35,763 nt of DNA from Candidatus Buchananbacteria bacterium (GCA_030650095.1 JAUSEE010000033.1:90757-126519), one strand, 5' to 3'. Numbered from the stretch's first letter, positions 7,769 through 15,952 are shown. The notes: generated by a model from the sequence alone, not told the origin. Numbers and translations: made by a program.

Positions 7769-8383
7769 ATGATGTCTGTTTCGCAATATGTGATATTTTG
7801 GTCCGTCTTGTTTATTGGTTTTGGAGCGATTTGGTATAATCTTGATCGGCGTTTTGGAGTCAGATGGTATCGTTCTTGGTACAATATGACTCATAAAAAT
7901 AAATTGACGGAAGATAAAGCTATCGGTTTTATTTATAATCGTTCCACTCATTCTAAAGCCGCCTCCGCCGCTTTTATTGCTACTTTGCAAAGCATTCTAG
8001 TGGCCTGGTATATGGAAGTTAATCTTTTGGTAGCTTTAATCATGTGGCTAGCAGAAACTCCTCTGATGATGTTAGGTTTTTATCTGGCCCCCTTGGCTTG
8101 TGCCATTTGGCGAAAAAAAGAAATACTCTTCAAAACAGTCGATAAAGTGGAAAGCGGAGAACTCCAAGTGGGCGCTGAAGTAAGCCGGGTAGCCAAGAGA
8201 ATGGTGGCGCCGGTTAGAGAGCGTTTAGAAGCAATTCAGTCAAATATTGAAGCGGCTATATCGGGCGATGATGATGATTCTATTGTAGAACAGCCATCAC
8301 CGGATGATTTGCGGCTTAAAGAATTGGAGGAGACTGATCCGAGGAAGCTGATGTCTAAATTCACCAAACAAGGAGGTGATTAA
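7769..8383 (+). CDS. cassette gene 5: multi-pass membrane protein
   Basis: A 204-residue membrane protein of unknown function. Hydrophobic helices lie at about residues 5-23 and in a long stretch at about 64-112 that can hold two helices (AFIATLQSILVAWYM, LLVALIMWLAETPLMMLGFYLAPLAC). The loop between them is basic and probably cytoplasmic (RRFGVRWYRSWYNMTHKNK). The C-terminal 90 residues are soluble, helical and acidic (ISGDDDDS; PRKLMSKFTKQGGD). It is preceded by CGGAGGATG as SD; a second ATG directly follows the first. It lies 18 bases after gene 4 and 5 bases before gene 6, so it is part of the same operon. A plausible role is to anchor the soluble cassette proteins to the membrane. Confidence 0.8.
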   Translation: MMSVSQYVIFWSVLFIGFGAIWYNLDRRFGVRWYRSWYNMTHKNKLTEDKAIGFIYNRSTHSKAASAAFIATLQSILVAWYMEVNLLVALIMWLAETPLMMLGFYLAPLACAIWRKKEILFKTVDKVESGELQVGAEVSRVAKRMVAPVRERLEAIQSNIEAAISGDDDDSIVEQPSPDDLRLKELEETDPRKLMSKFTKQGGD

Positions 8384-8388
8384 CAGCC

Positions 8389-9984
8389 ATGGCCGATCCT
8401 GTTGTTAAAGAAGAACTAAAAAATGAACCTGGCAAGGTGCATTGGTTTTTCAAACATACTGGCGATAAGATTGTGAATTTTGCCAGAAAGCATATTATGG
8501 CTTTTATAATCATGGTTGTTCTGTCGCTCGTTTCATTATTTTTACTTAGAGTTTTTTTCCATCATTGGGCCATTGAACTGCGCAAGCATTTTGGGCTTTT
8601 AATTGTTGGTTTGCCGCTACTGACCTTGATGTGGCTATTGATTAGAAAAGGCTCGATTAAGAAAAAGATTATTGTGGGCTTAATGTATTTGATTTTAGGA
8701 AGTTTTGTTTATTTTTATGGCCGTGGTTGTTATGATTATTTTTCTTTTTATTATCGTTTTAAGACTTTGGTGACTGTTGAACTGGATGAGTTGCCAATCA
8801 CCGGCCATGAGAGGATACAACCTCTTAATTCTATCTATTCTTTGGCTCATGAAGTTATGGCTGAAAGCGAACTGCCAACTCGTCCTGGCTTTGTCAGGAT
8901 AGGAGATAATTATCGTTGGACTATGGCTGTTCAGCCGGCTTATCCTCTCTCGCAGCTTTTGGGCGAGGTAGACGAGATAATTAATGTTTCTGGGACGTCA
9001 CCCTCGCCTGATTTTTCCAGGGATAATAGGATTAAAGTCAGCTTTCTGGTTGGCGATAATCTAAGATTAAGCCATAACACCAATACGGCGGTTATCAAAC
9101 GGTTTGGCCCTTGGAAATTCTTTAATTATGAACCCAGCGATATTATTTACATAACTGACGATAATGGAGAATGGGTTCAGGTAGTTTCCTTGATTCGTTG
9201 GAAAGGAATATTTTTCCCCATGCCGGAATTTGGCGGTGTGGTGGTGATAAGGCAGGAAAAACATAGCCTGGTTTCATTAGCTAAACTCATTGTTGGCGGA
9301 ACAGGCGAGTGGATTAAGCCGCAAGATATTTGTAATTATAATTATTTAGTCGGTCAGGATATATTATCTTTTAATATTTCCAGATATATGGCTAATAGTT
9401 TTAGATTCCAAACTGGGTTTTTTGCTCCTTTTCCTGGCTATCACTTGGGTGATGTCCGGATTCCTGATTTATCAGAAGATGTCAATCAGCAGCCGTTTAC
9501 CACCCATTTTAAAATAGGCGAGGTGGAAGATGATAATTCTCTCTATCACTATTTTGCCCTTGAGCCATATGATATTAATCAGCAGGGTTTGAATACCAGC
9601 TTGTTTATTCCAGCCGATGGTTCTGGACCAGTTTATGTTTACAAGCATTACAATCGTAATCGATCAATGATCGGTGTTAGCGCCATTTCTGCCAAGGTTA
9701 TGGAAAGCAAAAAGAATTATGATTGGAGTCGTAACTTTCCAGTTGAGCATAGGCCATTTATCAAGAAGATAGATGGTCAGATCAGATTTTTTTGGCTGAC
9801 CACTGTGGTAACACTGAAGCAGACCGAGGATAATAATAAGTTTATCGCCGGCAATATTCCAGAACTGGTTATAACCGATGCTTCTTACAATGCTCCGGTT
9901 TGGGTTGATACTTTAAAACCAGACGGATGGGAAAGCGAATTAAAAGAAAAACTTTCCTATATCTGGTCGGATCAAAACCGATAA
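8389..9984 (+). CDS. cassette gene 6: large membrane protein with extracytoplasmic domain
   Basis: A 531-residue protein with a short basic N-terminus, three hydrophobic helices at about 36-57, 68-84 and 90-110, and then some 410 residues of soluble beta-rich sequence with many aromatic residues and no cysteines that would suggest a redox role. If the N-terminus is cytoplasmic, three helices place the large domain outside the cell. I do not recognise the domain. The SD is unusually strong (AAGGAGGTGATT), and the gene is the last of the cassette, closed by a terminator. Together with gene 5 it makes the cassette a membrane-spanning assembly powered by a cytoplasmic AAA+ ATPase (inference). Confidence 0.8.
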   Translation: MADPVVKEELKNEPGKVHWFFKHTGDKIVNFARKHIMAFIIMVVLSLVSLFLLRVFFHHWAIELRKHFGLLIVGLPLLTLMWLLIRKGSIKKKIIVGLMYLILGSFVYFYGRGCYDYFSFYYRFKTLVTVELDELPITGHERIQPLNSIYSLAHEVMAESELPTRPGFVRIGDNYRWTMAVQPAYPLSQLLGEVDEIINVSGTSPSPDFSRDNRIKVSFLVGDNLRLSHNTNTAVIKRFGPWKFFNYEPSDIIYITDDNGEWVQVVSLIRWKGIFFPMPEFGGVVVIRQEKHSLVSLAKLIVGGTGEWIKPQDICNYNYLVGQDILSFNISRYMANSFRFQTGFFAPFPGYHLGDVRIPDLSEDVNQQPFTTHFKIGEVEDDNSLYHYFALEPYDINQQGLNTSLFIPADGSGPVYVYKHYNRNRSMIGVSAISAKVMESKKNYDWSRNFPVEHRPFIKKIDGQIRFFWLTTVVTLKQTEDNNKFIAGNIPELVITDASYNAPVWVDTLKPDGWESELKEKLSYIWSDQNR

Positions 9985-10008
9985 AATAGCACTTTTATAA
10001 ATTAAATA

Positions 10009-10038
10009 AGAGTTCCAATTTCAGGAGCTCTTTTTTTA
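10009..10038 (+). terminator. terminator closing the AAA+ cassette
   Basis: AGAGTTCC (10009-10016) pairs with GGAGCTCT (10024-10031), one G-T pair, 7-base loop, followed by a T-run. Confidence 0.85.
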
Positions 10039-10056
10039 TTTCGTAATTATTGTTAA

Positions 10057-10062
10057 TATAAT
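10057..10062 (+). promoter_or_regulatory. -10 box immediately upstream of the DUF2090 gene
   Basis: TATAAT at 10057-10062 lies only four bases before the ATG at 10067, so a transcript from it would begin at or within the start codon. No SD is present. Either the mRNA is leaderless, or translation starts slightly further in, or the box is coincidental. Confidence 0.4.
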
Positions 10063-10066
10063 AGAT

Positions 10067-10951
10067 ATGGATAAGCCTTTATTAATATTGCCTTTCGACC
10101 ATCGCAGTTCTTTTTCCAAGGACATTCTAGGCTTGGAGGGCGAGTTAAACCAAAAACAAAAAAAAGAAATATCTAATCTTAAAAAGATAATTTTTGAAGC
10201 TTTTGTTATCGTTCGGAAAAAGTACAAAGCCGATGATTATTTTGGCATTTTAGTGGATGAAGAATATGGCTTATCAATTATTAGGCAAGCGCAAAAAATA
10301 AAAATCATAGTTTGCCTGCCGGTAGAGAAAAGCGGCCAAAGTGAATTGCAATTTGAATATGGAAAATATTTTGGCAGTCATATTAAAAAAATAAACCCCG
10401 ATTACGTTAAAGTTCTAGTGCGTTACAATCCGCTTAACAAGCAGCTTAATAAAAAACAGCTGGTAAAATTAAAGGAGTTGGATTATTTTTGCCGTAAAAA
10501 TAATTATAAAGTAATGTTAGAGCTTCTGGAGTCGCCAACCGCCTATGATTTAAAAATGGCTAAAAGCGGAGCTAATTACAATAATACCCTGCGTCTAGCT
10601 AGAACAACGGCAGTTATAGAGGAAATAAGAAATGTTTTAAAAGTTGATATCTGGAAATTAGAATATTTTACCAAAAAAGGTTGGCAGAAGGTTATCAAGG
10701 TTGTCGGCCAGAAATCTAAAATAATTCTTTTGGGTGGTGGCGAAGATAAAGCAGTAGTGGATAAATGGATAAAAGACGCTTCAAAGTTTGATCAGATAAT
10801 CGGTTTTGCCATTGGCCGGACTATTTTCTTAAACGAGCTTAAAAAATATGTGGCTGGCAAAATAACCAAAAAGGAAGCCATCAAGCTGATAGCCGATAAT
10901 TTTGATTATTTTGTTAAATTATGGGCCAAGAATAAAGGTATCAATTTATAA
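10067..10951 (+). CDS. DUF2090 family protein (class I aldolase-like, IolC C-terminal-like)
   Basis: A 294-residue protein resembling the DUF2090 domain, which in many bacteria forms the C-terminal half of the IolC sugar kinase and belongs to the class I aldolase TIM-barrel group. Visible matches are the opening LLILPFDHRSSF, the strand DYVKVLVRYNPLN, the strand YKVMLELLESPT, the ILLGGGEDKAVVDKWI segment, and GFAIGRTIF near the end. It occurs alone here, without a kinase domain. A sugar-phosphate or deoxy-sugar aldolase activity is likely by family, but the substrate is unknown. The gene is monocistronic: terminators lie upstream, and a new promoter starts directly after its stop. Confidence 0.75.
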   Translation: MDKPLLILPFDHRSSFSKDILGLEGELNQKQKKEISNLKKIIFEAFVIVRKKYKADDYFGILVDEEYGLSIIRQAQKIKIIVCLPVEKSGQSELQFEYGKYFGSHIKKINPDYVKVLVRYNPLNKQLNKKQLVKLKELDYFCRKNNYKVMLELLESPTAYDLKMAKSGANYNNTLRLARTTAVIEEIRNVLKVDIWKLEYFTKKGWQKVIKVVGQKSKIILLGGGEDKAVVDKWIKDASKFDQIIGFAIGRTIFLNELKKYVAGKITKKEAIKLIADNFDYFVKLWAKNKGINL

Positions 10952-10952
10952 C

Positions 10953-10981
10953 TTGACATATCTTTTATAATATGTTATATA
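10953..10981 (+). promoter_or_regulatory. strong promoter of the 38-codon microgene
   Basis: A perfect TTGACA (10953-10958), a spacer of 17 and TATATA (10976-10981) give one of the best promoters in the window. The predicted start is near 10988. Confidence 0.75.
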
Positions 10982-11005
10982 TAAAACATATAATAAATTA
11001 AATAT

Positions 11006-11122
11006 ATGAAACGACATTTTAAACAATTGCCGAATAGAAATATAACCGTCATTTCTTATGTGAAAGCCGGTTGGTTTTCTCGTGGCTTAGCCCAGGCAGT
11101 GTTTAAAGAAGATAATTCATAA
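11006..11122 (+). CDS. microgene: 38-residue basic peptide
   Basis: This ORF is too short for the supplied track. It encodes MKRHFKQLPNRNITVISYV followed by KAGWFSRGLAQAVFKEDNS and ends in TAA. The unit is complete: a near-consensus promoter 25 bases upstream and a rho-independent terminator 28 bases downstream. There is no SD; the predicted leader is about 16-18 bases. The peptide is basic, has a short amphipathic C-terminal half and no membrane helix. I know no family for it. The alternative is that the transcript of about 185 bases is a small RNA and the ORF is incidental, but a clean ATG-to-stop frame filling most of the transcript favours a peptide. Confidence 0.5.
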   Translation: MKRHFKQLPNRNITVISYVKAGWFSRGLAQAVFKEDNS

Positions 11123-11150
11123 TATTTGAATATATTACTCTAAAAACTTT

Positions 11151-11176
11151 CTCGGCTAAGCAGGCCGAGTTTTTTA
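11151..11176 (+). terminator. terminator of the microgene unit
   Basis: CTCGGC (11151-11156) pairs with GCCGAG (11164-11169), 7-base loop, followed by TTTTTT. The pair is flanked by A-rich sequence that can extend the stem. Confidence 0.9.
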
Positions 11177-11210
11177 ATTTCTAGTTATACTAACAAGTTC
11201 TGTTTAAATA

Positions 11211-11222
11211 GTTCTTTGACAA
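11211..11222 (+). promoter_or_regulatory. boxA-like element in the MFS leader
   Basis: GTTCTTTGACAA matches the bacterial antitermination boxA core (GCTCTTTAACAA) at 10 of 12 positions. It sits just upstream of the SD AAGGAGG and of the ATG at 11240. Related motifs occur in the leaders at 27081 and 33819. Confidence 0.4.
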
Positions 11223-11239
11223 CTAAGGAGGATATTATC

Positions 11240-12433
11240 ATGGATGTAATAAGAGTTGGCAGAAACATCTCGCTTTATTATTTATTCCAATTATTTAGGG
11301 AGCCTTTGTTTTGGGGCCCGATTCTGATCACTTATATCACTGCTGTTTCCGGCATGAGCTTGTCGGAAATCTATTTTATGGAATCAGTCGTTTTATGGAT
11401 TCTGATTGTCTTGGAAATTCCTTCAGGCGCTTTGTCCGATTTAATCGGCCGGCGCAAAACGATCCTCATCGGCAGCTGCATATTGACTTGTGATTGTCTT
11501 TTATTTTCTCTGGCTAATTCAACAAATATGATTTGGCTGGCTAACTCTTGTTGGGCAGTGGGCTATTCTCTAGTTTCTGGCGCTGATTCATCACTCTTGT
11601 TTGATAGCTTAAAATATTTAAATAAAGAACACGATTTTAAAAAAATAGAGGGACGTTCAATTTCTTATAGATTGCTTTTGATTGCCCCCTGTTCAGTTGC
11701 TGCCGGCTATTTAGCCAGTATTAATATTCATCTGCCACTCTATTGTTCTTTGTTCTTTGTTTTTCTTAATTGCTTAGTCGTCTTTTTTATGAGTGAACCG
11801 CCTGTTTCCAGTGAAAGCAAATATGATTGGAAGAAGCACCTTGATTTAATGAAAGGCAGTCTGCTCTTTGTGATTACTAATGCTAAAATAATCTGGATTA
11901 TCGGTTTTGTGGTTTTAATCGGCGGCATTTCCAAGGTTTGGTTTTTTTCTTATAATCCTTATTTTGAGCTGGTTGATTTGCCCATTGTTTATTTTGGCTG
12001 GATATTTTTCTGGCTCAATATAATTGGAGCTTTAAGCAGTTATTTTGCTGACAGTATTTATAAAAAATTCGGTGAACTGGGTAGCATCATTTTGATTACT
12101 ATAGTTATGGCCGCGCCTGTTTTTATAATGGGAGTCTGGGTAGCGAAGTTAGCCTGTTTATTGGTTTTGATGCAGAGTATCGCTCGGGGCTATCAAACGC
12201 CGTTTATTGGCAATTTCTTGCATCATTATCTTGATTCCAAAAACAGGGCCACGGTTATTTCTATAAAATCAGCTGTCAATAGTTTTGGGCAATTTATCAT
12301 GCTGGTTTTGTTTGGCATTTTACTTAATATTTACTCTTTACCGGCTTGTCTTAAGGCCATGGGCATTATCATGGCTTTAGGCGGATTATTCTTTATTTTA
12401 TTTTATCTTAAAATATTTAAGAAAAATGCCTAA
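11240..12433 (+). CDS. MFS transporter
   Basis: A 397-residue major facilitator with about 12 hydrophobic helices. The family motif A between helices 2 and 3 is clear as GALSDLIGRRKT (residues 63-74); the usual GxLaDrxGrkk pattern is kept. The start at 11240 is preferred over the TTG start in the ORF track because the SD AAGGAGG falls inside the longer frame. Sequence detail does not reveal the substrate; drug or metabolite efflux is the most common role for proteins of this size. It has its own boxA-like leader and a terminator directly after, so it is monocistronic. Confidence 0.88.
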   Translation: MDVIRVGRNISLYYLFQLFREPLFWGPILITYITAVSGMSLSEIYFMESVVLWILIVLEIPSGALSDLIGRRKTILIGSCILTCDCLLFSLANSTNMIWLANSCWAVGYSLVSGADSSLLFDSLKYLNKEHDFKKIEGRSISYRLLLIAPCSVAAGYLASINIHLPLYCSLFFVFLNCLVVFFMSEPPVSSESKYDWKKHLDLMKGSLLFVITNAKIIWIIGFVVLIGGISKVWFFSYNPYFELVDLPIVYFGWIFFWLNIIGALSSYFADSIYKKFGELGSIILITIVMAAPVFIMGVWVAKLACLLVLMQSIARGYQTPFIGNFLHHYLDSKNRATVISIKSAVNSFGQFIMLVLFGILLNIYSLPACLKAMGIIMALGGLFFILFYLKIFKKNA

Positions 12434-12457
12434 AGATTTATCTTTCTTAATAAAATC

Positions 12458-12496
12458 AACCTGCCAGGGATCGTCTTCCGGCAGGTTTTATTTTTT
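12458..12496 (+). terminator. terminator after the MFS gene
   Basis: AACCTGCC (12458-12465) pairs with GGCAGGTT (12480-12487), 14-base loop, followed by TTATTTTTTT. The end of the T-run forms the start of the next promoter's -35 box. Confidence 0.85.
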
Positions 12497-12524
12497 TGAC
12501 AAATTAGTTACTATGTGTTAATTT
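12496..12524 (+). promoter_or_regulatory. promoter of the unknown gene at 12566
   Basis: TTGACA (12496-12501) with a 17-base spacer and TAATTT (12519-12524) as -10. The -35 merges with the T-run of the preceding terminator. The leader contains GAACTTTACAAAC, a weak relative of the boxA-like motifs elsewhere in the window. Confidence 0.6.
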
Positions 12525-12565
12525 TTCAGCGATTAGAACTTTACAAACAAAGGGAGATTTATCTC

Positions 12566-13453
12566 ATGCTGATACCCAGAAAAATTCCGCCTCTTTTGAA
12601 AGAGGGACGAAGGATTAGAAAATCACAAAGAGAAAGTGACATTAATATTGTCTTGAGCGCTTTTCGTTCTTTTCGTTCTATTTTTCCGGTCGGCTATTTG
12701 AGCACGCCTATTACCACCGGCATATTATTTTATGAAGTTTTGGAAAAGTATGGCGTAAAAACCATGGAAGAGTTACTGGCTACTGGTAGCAGCCTGCTTT
12801 TTGAAGAGATTATTGGTCCCAATACCACTTCTGGCATTATCTTGGGTGATAAGTTAGCTCAAATGTGGCGTTTGCCCATAATTGTGCCGGCTGTTTTCGA
12901 AGCCAAATCCCAAAGATGGACTCAAGATGATTATATGTATGTTTGGTATCAGGTTATAAAAGAGATGGTCGGGCACACTATCATGCGCGATTTTTGGCAG
13001 TATTCCAATGGCGGAGCCGAAGAATTTGTCCATTCCGTGGAAATGCAATTTAAGCTGTTGTTGACGCCTAGGATTTCTTATGAGTTTCCGCAATATACTC
13101 CGGTTGATTTATTTCCGGCCGATTTTGCCGATCAGAAAATAGAATTTCCGGAAAAAACAATAAAGATAACCGATCAGAATAAAATCGATATCAGAGTGGA
13201 AGATGGTGCTGTTAAGATAACCGAAGCGATAATTGATTTGTATCAGCGCGGTTTCAGGGCTATAAAACTTCTATCGGTTTTAAGTCAACTGGTGGGCATA
13301 ACGCACTGCGTTGATTTTCATTTAAAGACAGGCCAATACGAAAAACAGGGTATTCATCCTTGTTATGAAATAAACAAAACCGCCGTTGATTATTATTGGC
13401 AATTGGCTTTGGCAGTTTCCAGAGAAAATTTGGAAGAGGTTAAATCTTCCTAG
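12566..13453 (+). CDS. hypothetical protein, possibly nucleoside deoxyribosyltransferase-like fold
   Basis: A 295-residue soluble protein. The second Met of the track ORF is used because AAAGGGAG lies at a suitable distance and the first Met would sit on the -10 box. Residues 43-48 (GYLSTP) followed by DDYMYVWYQVIKEM (121-134) and WQYSNGGAEEFVHS (144-157) faintly resemble the nucleoside 2-deoxyribosyltransferase/DUF4406 pattern, in which a GPI-type loop is followed by a W-S-x-G-x-x-E motif binding the sugar. The match is loose, and the GPI loop reads STPIT. A C-terminal domain of about 100 residues is unassigned. It is monocistronic between two terminators. I would call it unknown, with an NDT-like fold as a testable idea. 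Confidence 0.75.
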   Translation: MLIPRKIPPLLKEGRRIRKSQRESDINIVLSAFRSFRSIFPVGYLSTPITTGILFYEVLEKYGVKTMEELLATGSSLLFEEIIGPNTTSGIILGDKLAQMWRLPIIVPAVFEAKSQRWTQDDYMYVWYQVIKEMVGHTIMRDFWQYSNGGAEEFVHSVEMQFKLLLTPRISYEFPQYTPVDLFPADFADQKIEFPEKTIKITDQNKIDIRVEDGAVKITEAIIDLYQRGFRAIKLLSVLSQLVGITHCVDFHLKTGQYEKQGIHPCYEINKTAVDYYWQLALAVSRENLEEVKSS

Positions 13454-13470
13454 GTTTTCCATAGTTCATA

Positions 13471-13495
13471 AACGCCTGGTTATAGGCGTTTTTTC
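13471..13495 (+). terminator. terminator after the unknown gene at 12566
   Basis: AACGCCT (13471-13477) pairs with AGGCGTT (13484-13490), 6-base loop, followed by TTTT. Confidence 0.85.
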
Positions 13496-13539
13496 ATTTA
13501 TTTTAATTTTTTTCAGCTCTTTAAAAAATTCTTTAACTA

Positions 13540-13548
13540 TGCTATAAT
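13540..13548 (+). promoter_or_regulatory. extended -10 promoter of the exporter operon
   Basis: TGC-TATAAT at 13540-13548 is a perfect extended -10. The -35 region reads TTTAAA and is weak, as expected for extended -10 promoters. The predicted start near 13555 gives a 20-base leader without SD. Confidence 0.7.
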
Positions 13549-13574
13549 ACTGGTAAATTATTAATATTTGTATT

Positions 13575-15230
13575 ATGAAAAGGCTATTAAAAAATAAGTT
13601 CTTTTTGGTAGGCGCTGCGGTTGTTTTAGTTATTGTTTTAGCAATTATTTTAAAAGCGGCAGGTAGCGGAGCTAAGGTAGAATATACCACCGAGGAAGCC
13701 AAAAAAGGAAATCTTATCCAAACAGTCACCGCTTCCGGCGCTGTAGCTTCGGCTAATGAAATTGAACTCAATTTTAAAAATCCGGGCAAACTAGTTAAGT
13801 TATCAGTTAAAGAAGGCGACCAGGTAAAAGCCCAGCAGCTGCTAGCCAGTATTGATTCAGCCGGACTAGTGGCTCAAGCCGCTCAGTATAGGGCCAATGT
13901 TGATGCCGCCAAAGCTGATTTAGAAAAAATAAAAGCCGGTTCGTCTGCCGAACAAATAAGCGTTTACGAGAAAGAGGCTGATAAAGCGGAAAATGATCTG
14001 GCCACCCTAATAAATAAAAGAGACAACGAACTTCAAACACTTCGCGAAAAATCCTTAAATGAATTGAATAATACCTCTTTCATTATTTCCGTGGCTTTGG
14101 ATACGATTTATAATTATTTGATAAGCGACAATAGCACTAATGATTTGCAAGTATCCAATTCCAGCCTCTTAAATAGTTTGGAGATTGACTATTTAAAAAT
14201 AGCGGCTGATTTTAATTCTTTAAAAACTAAGATTAATAATGCTACTTCTGAAAGAACAGCGGATGTTATAATCAGCGCTTCTGGCGAAACTGGCATTTTT
14301 TTGGACAGTTTAAATTCTTTTTTGGATGATTCATATCGGGTAGCTGATTCCATAATTGTAAATTCAACTTATACCCAAACTAAGAAAGATACTATCAAAT
14401 CAGATATCTCTGCTCAGCAGTCCAACAGCAATACCTCTATCACTTCCATTCAGACAACCAAATCAAATTTAATTAATTCCATAAATAGTTATAATTCTTT
14501 GGTTCAGGCCGCTGAGAATTCTTTAGATATTGCCAAAGCCCAGCTTAATTTAACCAAAGCCGGTCCCAGAAGTTTTGAAATAAACGCCGCCGAAGCTAAG
14601 GTGGCCCAAGCCCAGGCCCAATTGGATCAAACCCTGGCGACTTTAAGGGATTACAGCCTAATGGCGCCGATTGACGGCACAATCACCGAAATTAATTTTA
14701 ATTTAGGCGAACAAACCAATGTTTCCGAACCGGCTATTAAAATGTTAAGCGTGGAAAAATTTGAAATTAAGGTTGATATTCCGGAATCAGATATAGCTAA
14801 ATTATCAGTTGGCGACGAGGCTGTCATATCTTTGGATGCCTTTGGTTCTGATCATTTGTTTGCCGGCAAAGTAGCCTTCATTGATCCGGCCCAAACTGTT
14901 ATCCAGGATGTTATCTACTACAAAACTACTGTCAGCTTGGAATCCAATTCTTGGTCGGAGAAAGTAAAACCAGGCATGAGCGCTGATGTGACTGTTACCA
15001 CTGATCAAAGGGAGAATGTCACTTACATACCTCAAAGAGGCGTTAAAATAAAAGAAGCGTCTTTAGGAGAAGTACCGCAGAAATACGTTGAAGTTTTATT
15101 AAACGATAACCAGGTCCAGGAAAAGCCAGTGGAGATAGGTCTGCGCGCCGATAACGGGCTGGTTGAAATCATCAGTGGTGTAAATGAAGGCGACAAGATA
15201 ATAACTTTTAAGAAAAGTACCGCTAAATAA
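13575..15230 (+). CDS. MacA/YknX-type membrane fusion (periplasmic adaptor) protein
   Basis: A 551-residue adaptor subunit of an ABC exporter. One N-terminal membrane helix (about residues 8-30) anchors it; the rest is extracytoplasmic. The two halves of the lipoyl domain are visible as TVTASGAVASANEIELNF...GKLVKLSVKEGDQVKAQQLLASID and YSLMAPIDGTITEINFNLGEQT, and the beta-barrel domain as VDIPESDIAKLSVGDEAVISLD. The helical hairpin between them is unusually long (roughly residues 95-360 against about 100 in typical MacA) and Asn/Ser-rich, which explains the excess over the usual 370-400 residues. No TolC-like partner is near. It overlaps the ATPase gene by one base (TAATG). Confidence 0.88.
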   Translation: MKRLLKNKFFLVGAAVVLVIVLAIILKAAGSGAKVEYTTEEAKKGNLIQTVTASGAVASANEIELNFKNPGKLVKLSVKEGDQVKAQQLLASIDSAGLVAQAAQYRANVDAAKADLEKIKAGSSAEQISVYEKEADKAENDLATLINKRDNELQTLREKSLNELNNTSFIISVALDTIYNYLISDNSTNDLQVSNSSLLNSLEIDYLKIAADFNSLKTKINNATSERTADVIISASGETGIFLDSLNSFLDDSYRVADSIIVNSTYTQTKKDTIKSDISAQQSNSNTSITSIQTTKSNLINSINSYNSLVQAAENSLDIAKAQLNLTKAGPRSFEINAAEAKVAQAQAQLDQTLATLRDYSLMAPIDGTITEINFNLGEQTNVSEPAIKMLSVEKFEIKVDIPESDIAKLSVGDEAVISLDAFGSDHLFAGKVAFIDPAQTVIQDVIYYKTTVSLESNSWSEKVKPGMSADVTVTTDQRENVTYIPQRGVKIKEASLGEVPQKYVEVLLNDNQVQEKPVEIGLRADNGLVEIISGVNEGDKIITFKKSTAK

Positions 15231-15952
15231 TGCCGGAGAATATAATACAAGTTAAGGATTTAAAAAAGGACTATGTCAATGAAGAGGTTGTTACCAAAGT
15301 TCTTTATGGTTTGAATTTTGAAATCGGCGCCGGTGAATTCTTGGCCATTATGGGCCCGTCTGGCTCTGGCAAATCAACTCTCATGCATATCTTAGGCTTT
15401 TTGGACACTCCCACATCCGGCCAATACATTTTCAAGGGTCGTGATGTTTCTAATTTTGATGATGACAAGCTGGCTAAAATCAGGAATGAAGAAGTGGGTT
15501 TTGTCTTTCAGACATTTAATCTGTTGCCGAAAACAACAGTTTATGAAAATGTTAAGTTGCCTCTTTTGTACAGTAATTTAGGTGATCATGACAATAAGGT
15601 TAAGGAGGCTATAAAATCAGTCGGCTTGCTTCATCGCATCAATAATCTTTCCAACCAGCTTTCCGGCGGTGAAAGGCAGCGTGTAGCCATTGCCCGAGCT
15701 TTGGTTACGAGTCCCAGCGTTATATTTGCCGATGAACCAACCGGCAATTTAGATACCAAATCAGGCCAGGCGGTTATGGGAATACTGGAAGAATTGAATA
15801 ATACCGGCCATACTATAATTTTAGTCACCCATGAGCAATATACGGCCCAACATGCAATAAGAATCATTAAAATAATAGATGGCCATATAGTCAGCGATGA
15901 GAAAGTCATCAACAGGAAGTCATCGCTTAATGGCGATAATTTTCTAAAATAA
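15230..15952 (+). CDS. ABC transporter ATP-binding protein (MacB/LolD type)
   Basis: A 240-residue ABC ATPase of the MacB/LolD/FtsE class. Walker A is GPSGSGKST (42-50), the Q-loop FQTFNLLP includes Q94, the signature is LSGGERQ (144-150), Walker B is VIFADEP (about 164-170), and the H-loop is in LVTHEQ. These proteins energise type VII ABC systems that work by mechanotransmission, not by substrate passage through the membrane. The start codon overlaps the stop of the adaptor gene, so translation is coupled. The two following genes supply the permease subunits. Confidence 0.93.
   Translation: MPENIIQVKDLKKDYVNEEVVTKVLYGLNFEIGAGEFLAIMGPSGSGKSTLMHILGFLDTPTSGQYIFKGRDVSNFDDDKLAKIRNEEVGFVFQTFNLLPKTTVYENVKLPLLYSNLGDHDNKVKEAIKSVGLLHRINNLSNQLSGGERQRVAIARALVTSPSVIFADEPTGNLDTKSGQAVMGILEELNNTGHTIILVTHEQYTAQHAIRIIKIIDGHIVSDEKVINRKSSLNGDNFLK

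Noticed and set aside
11216-11239. TTG start of the MFS ORF
   Set aside because: The SD for the ATG at 11240 lies inside this extension, and the TTG lies in the boxA-like motif.
13516-13528. boxA element ahead of the exporter operon
   Set aside because: The sequence GCTCTTTAAAAAA is present, but it lies upstream of the extended -10 promoter, so it would not be in the RNA unless another promoter exists.
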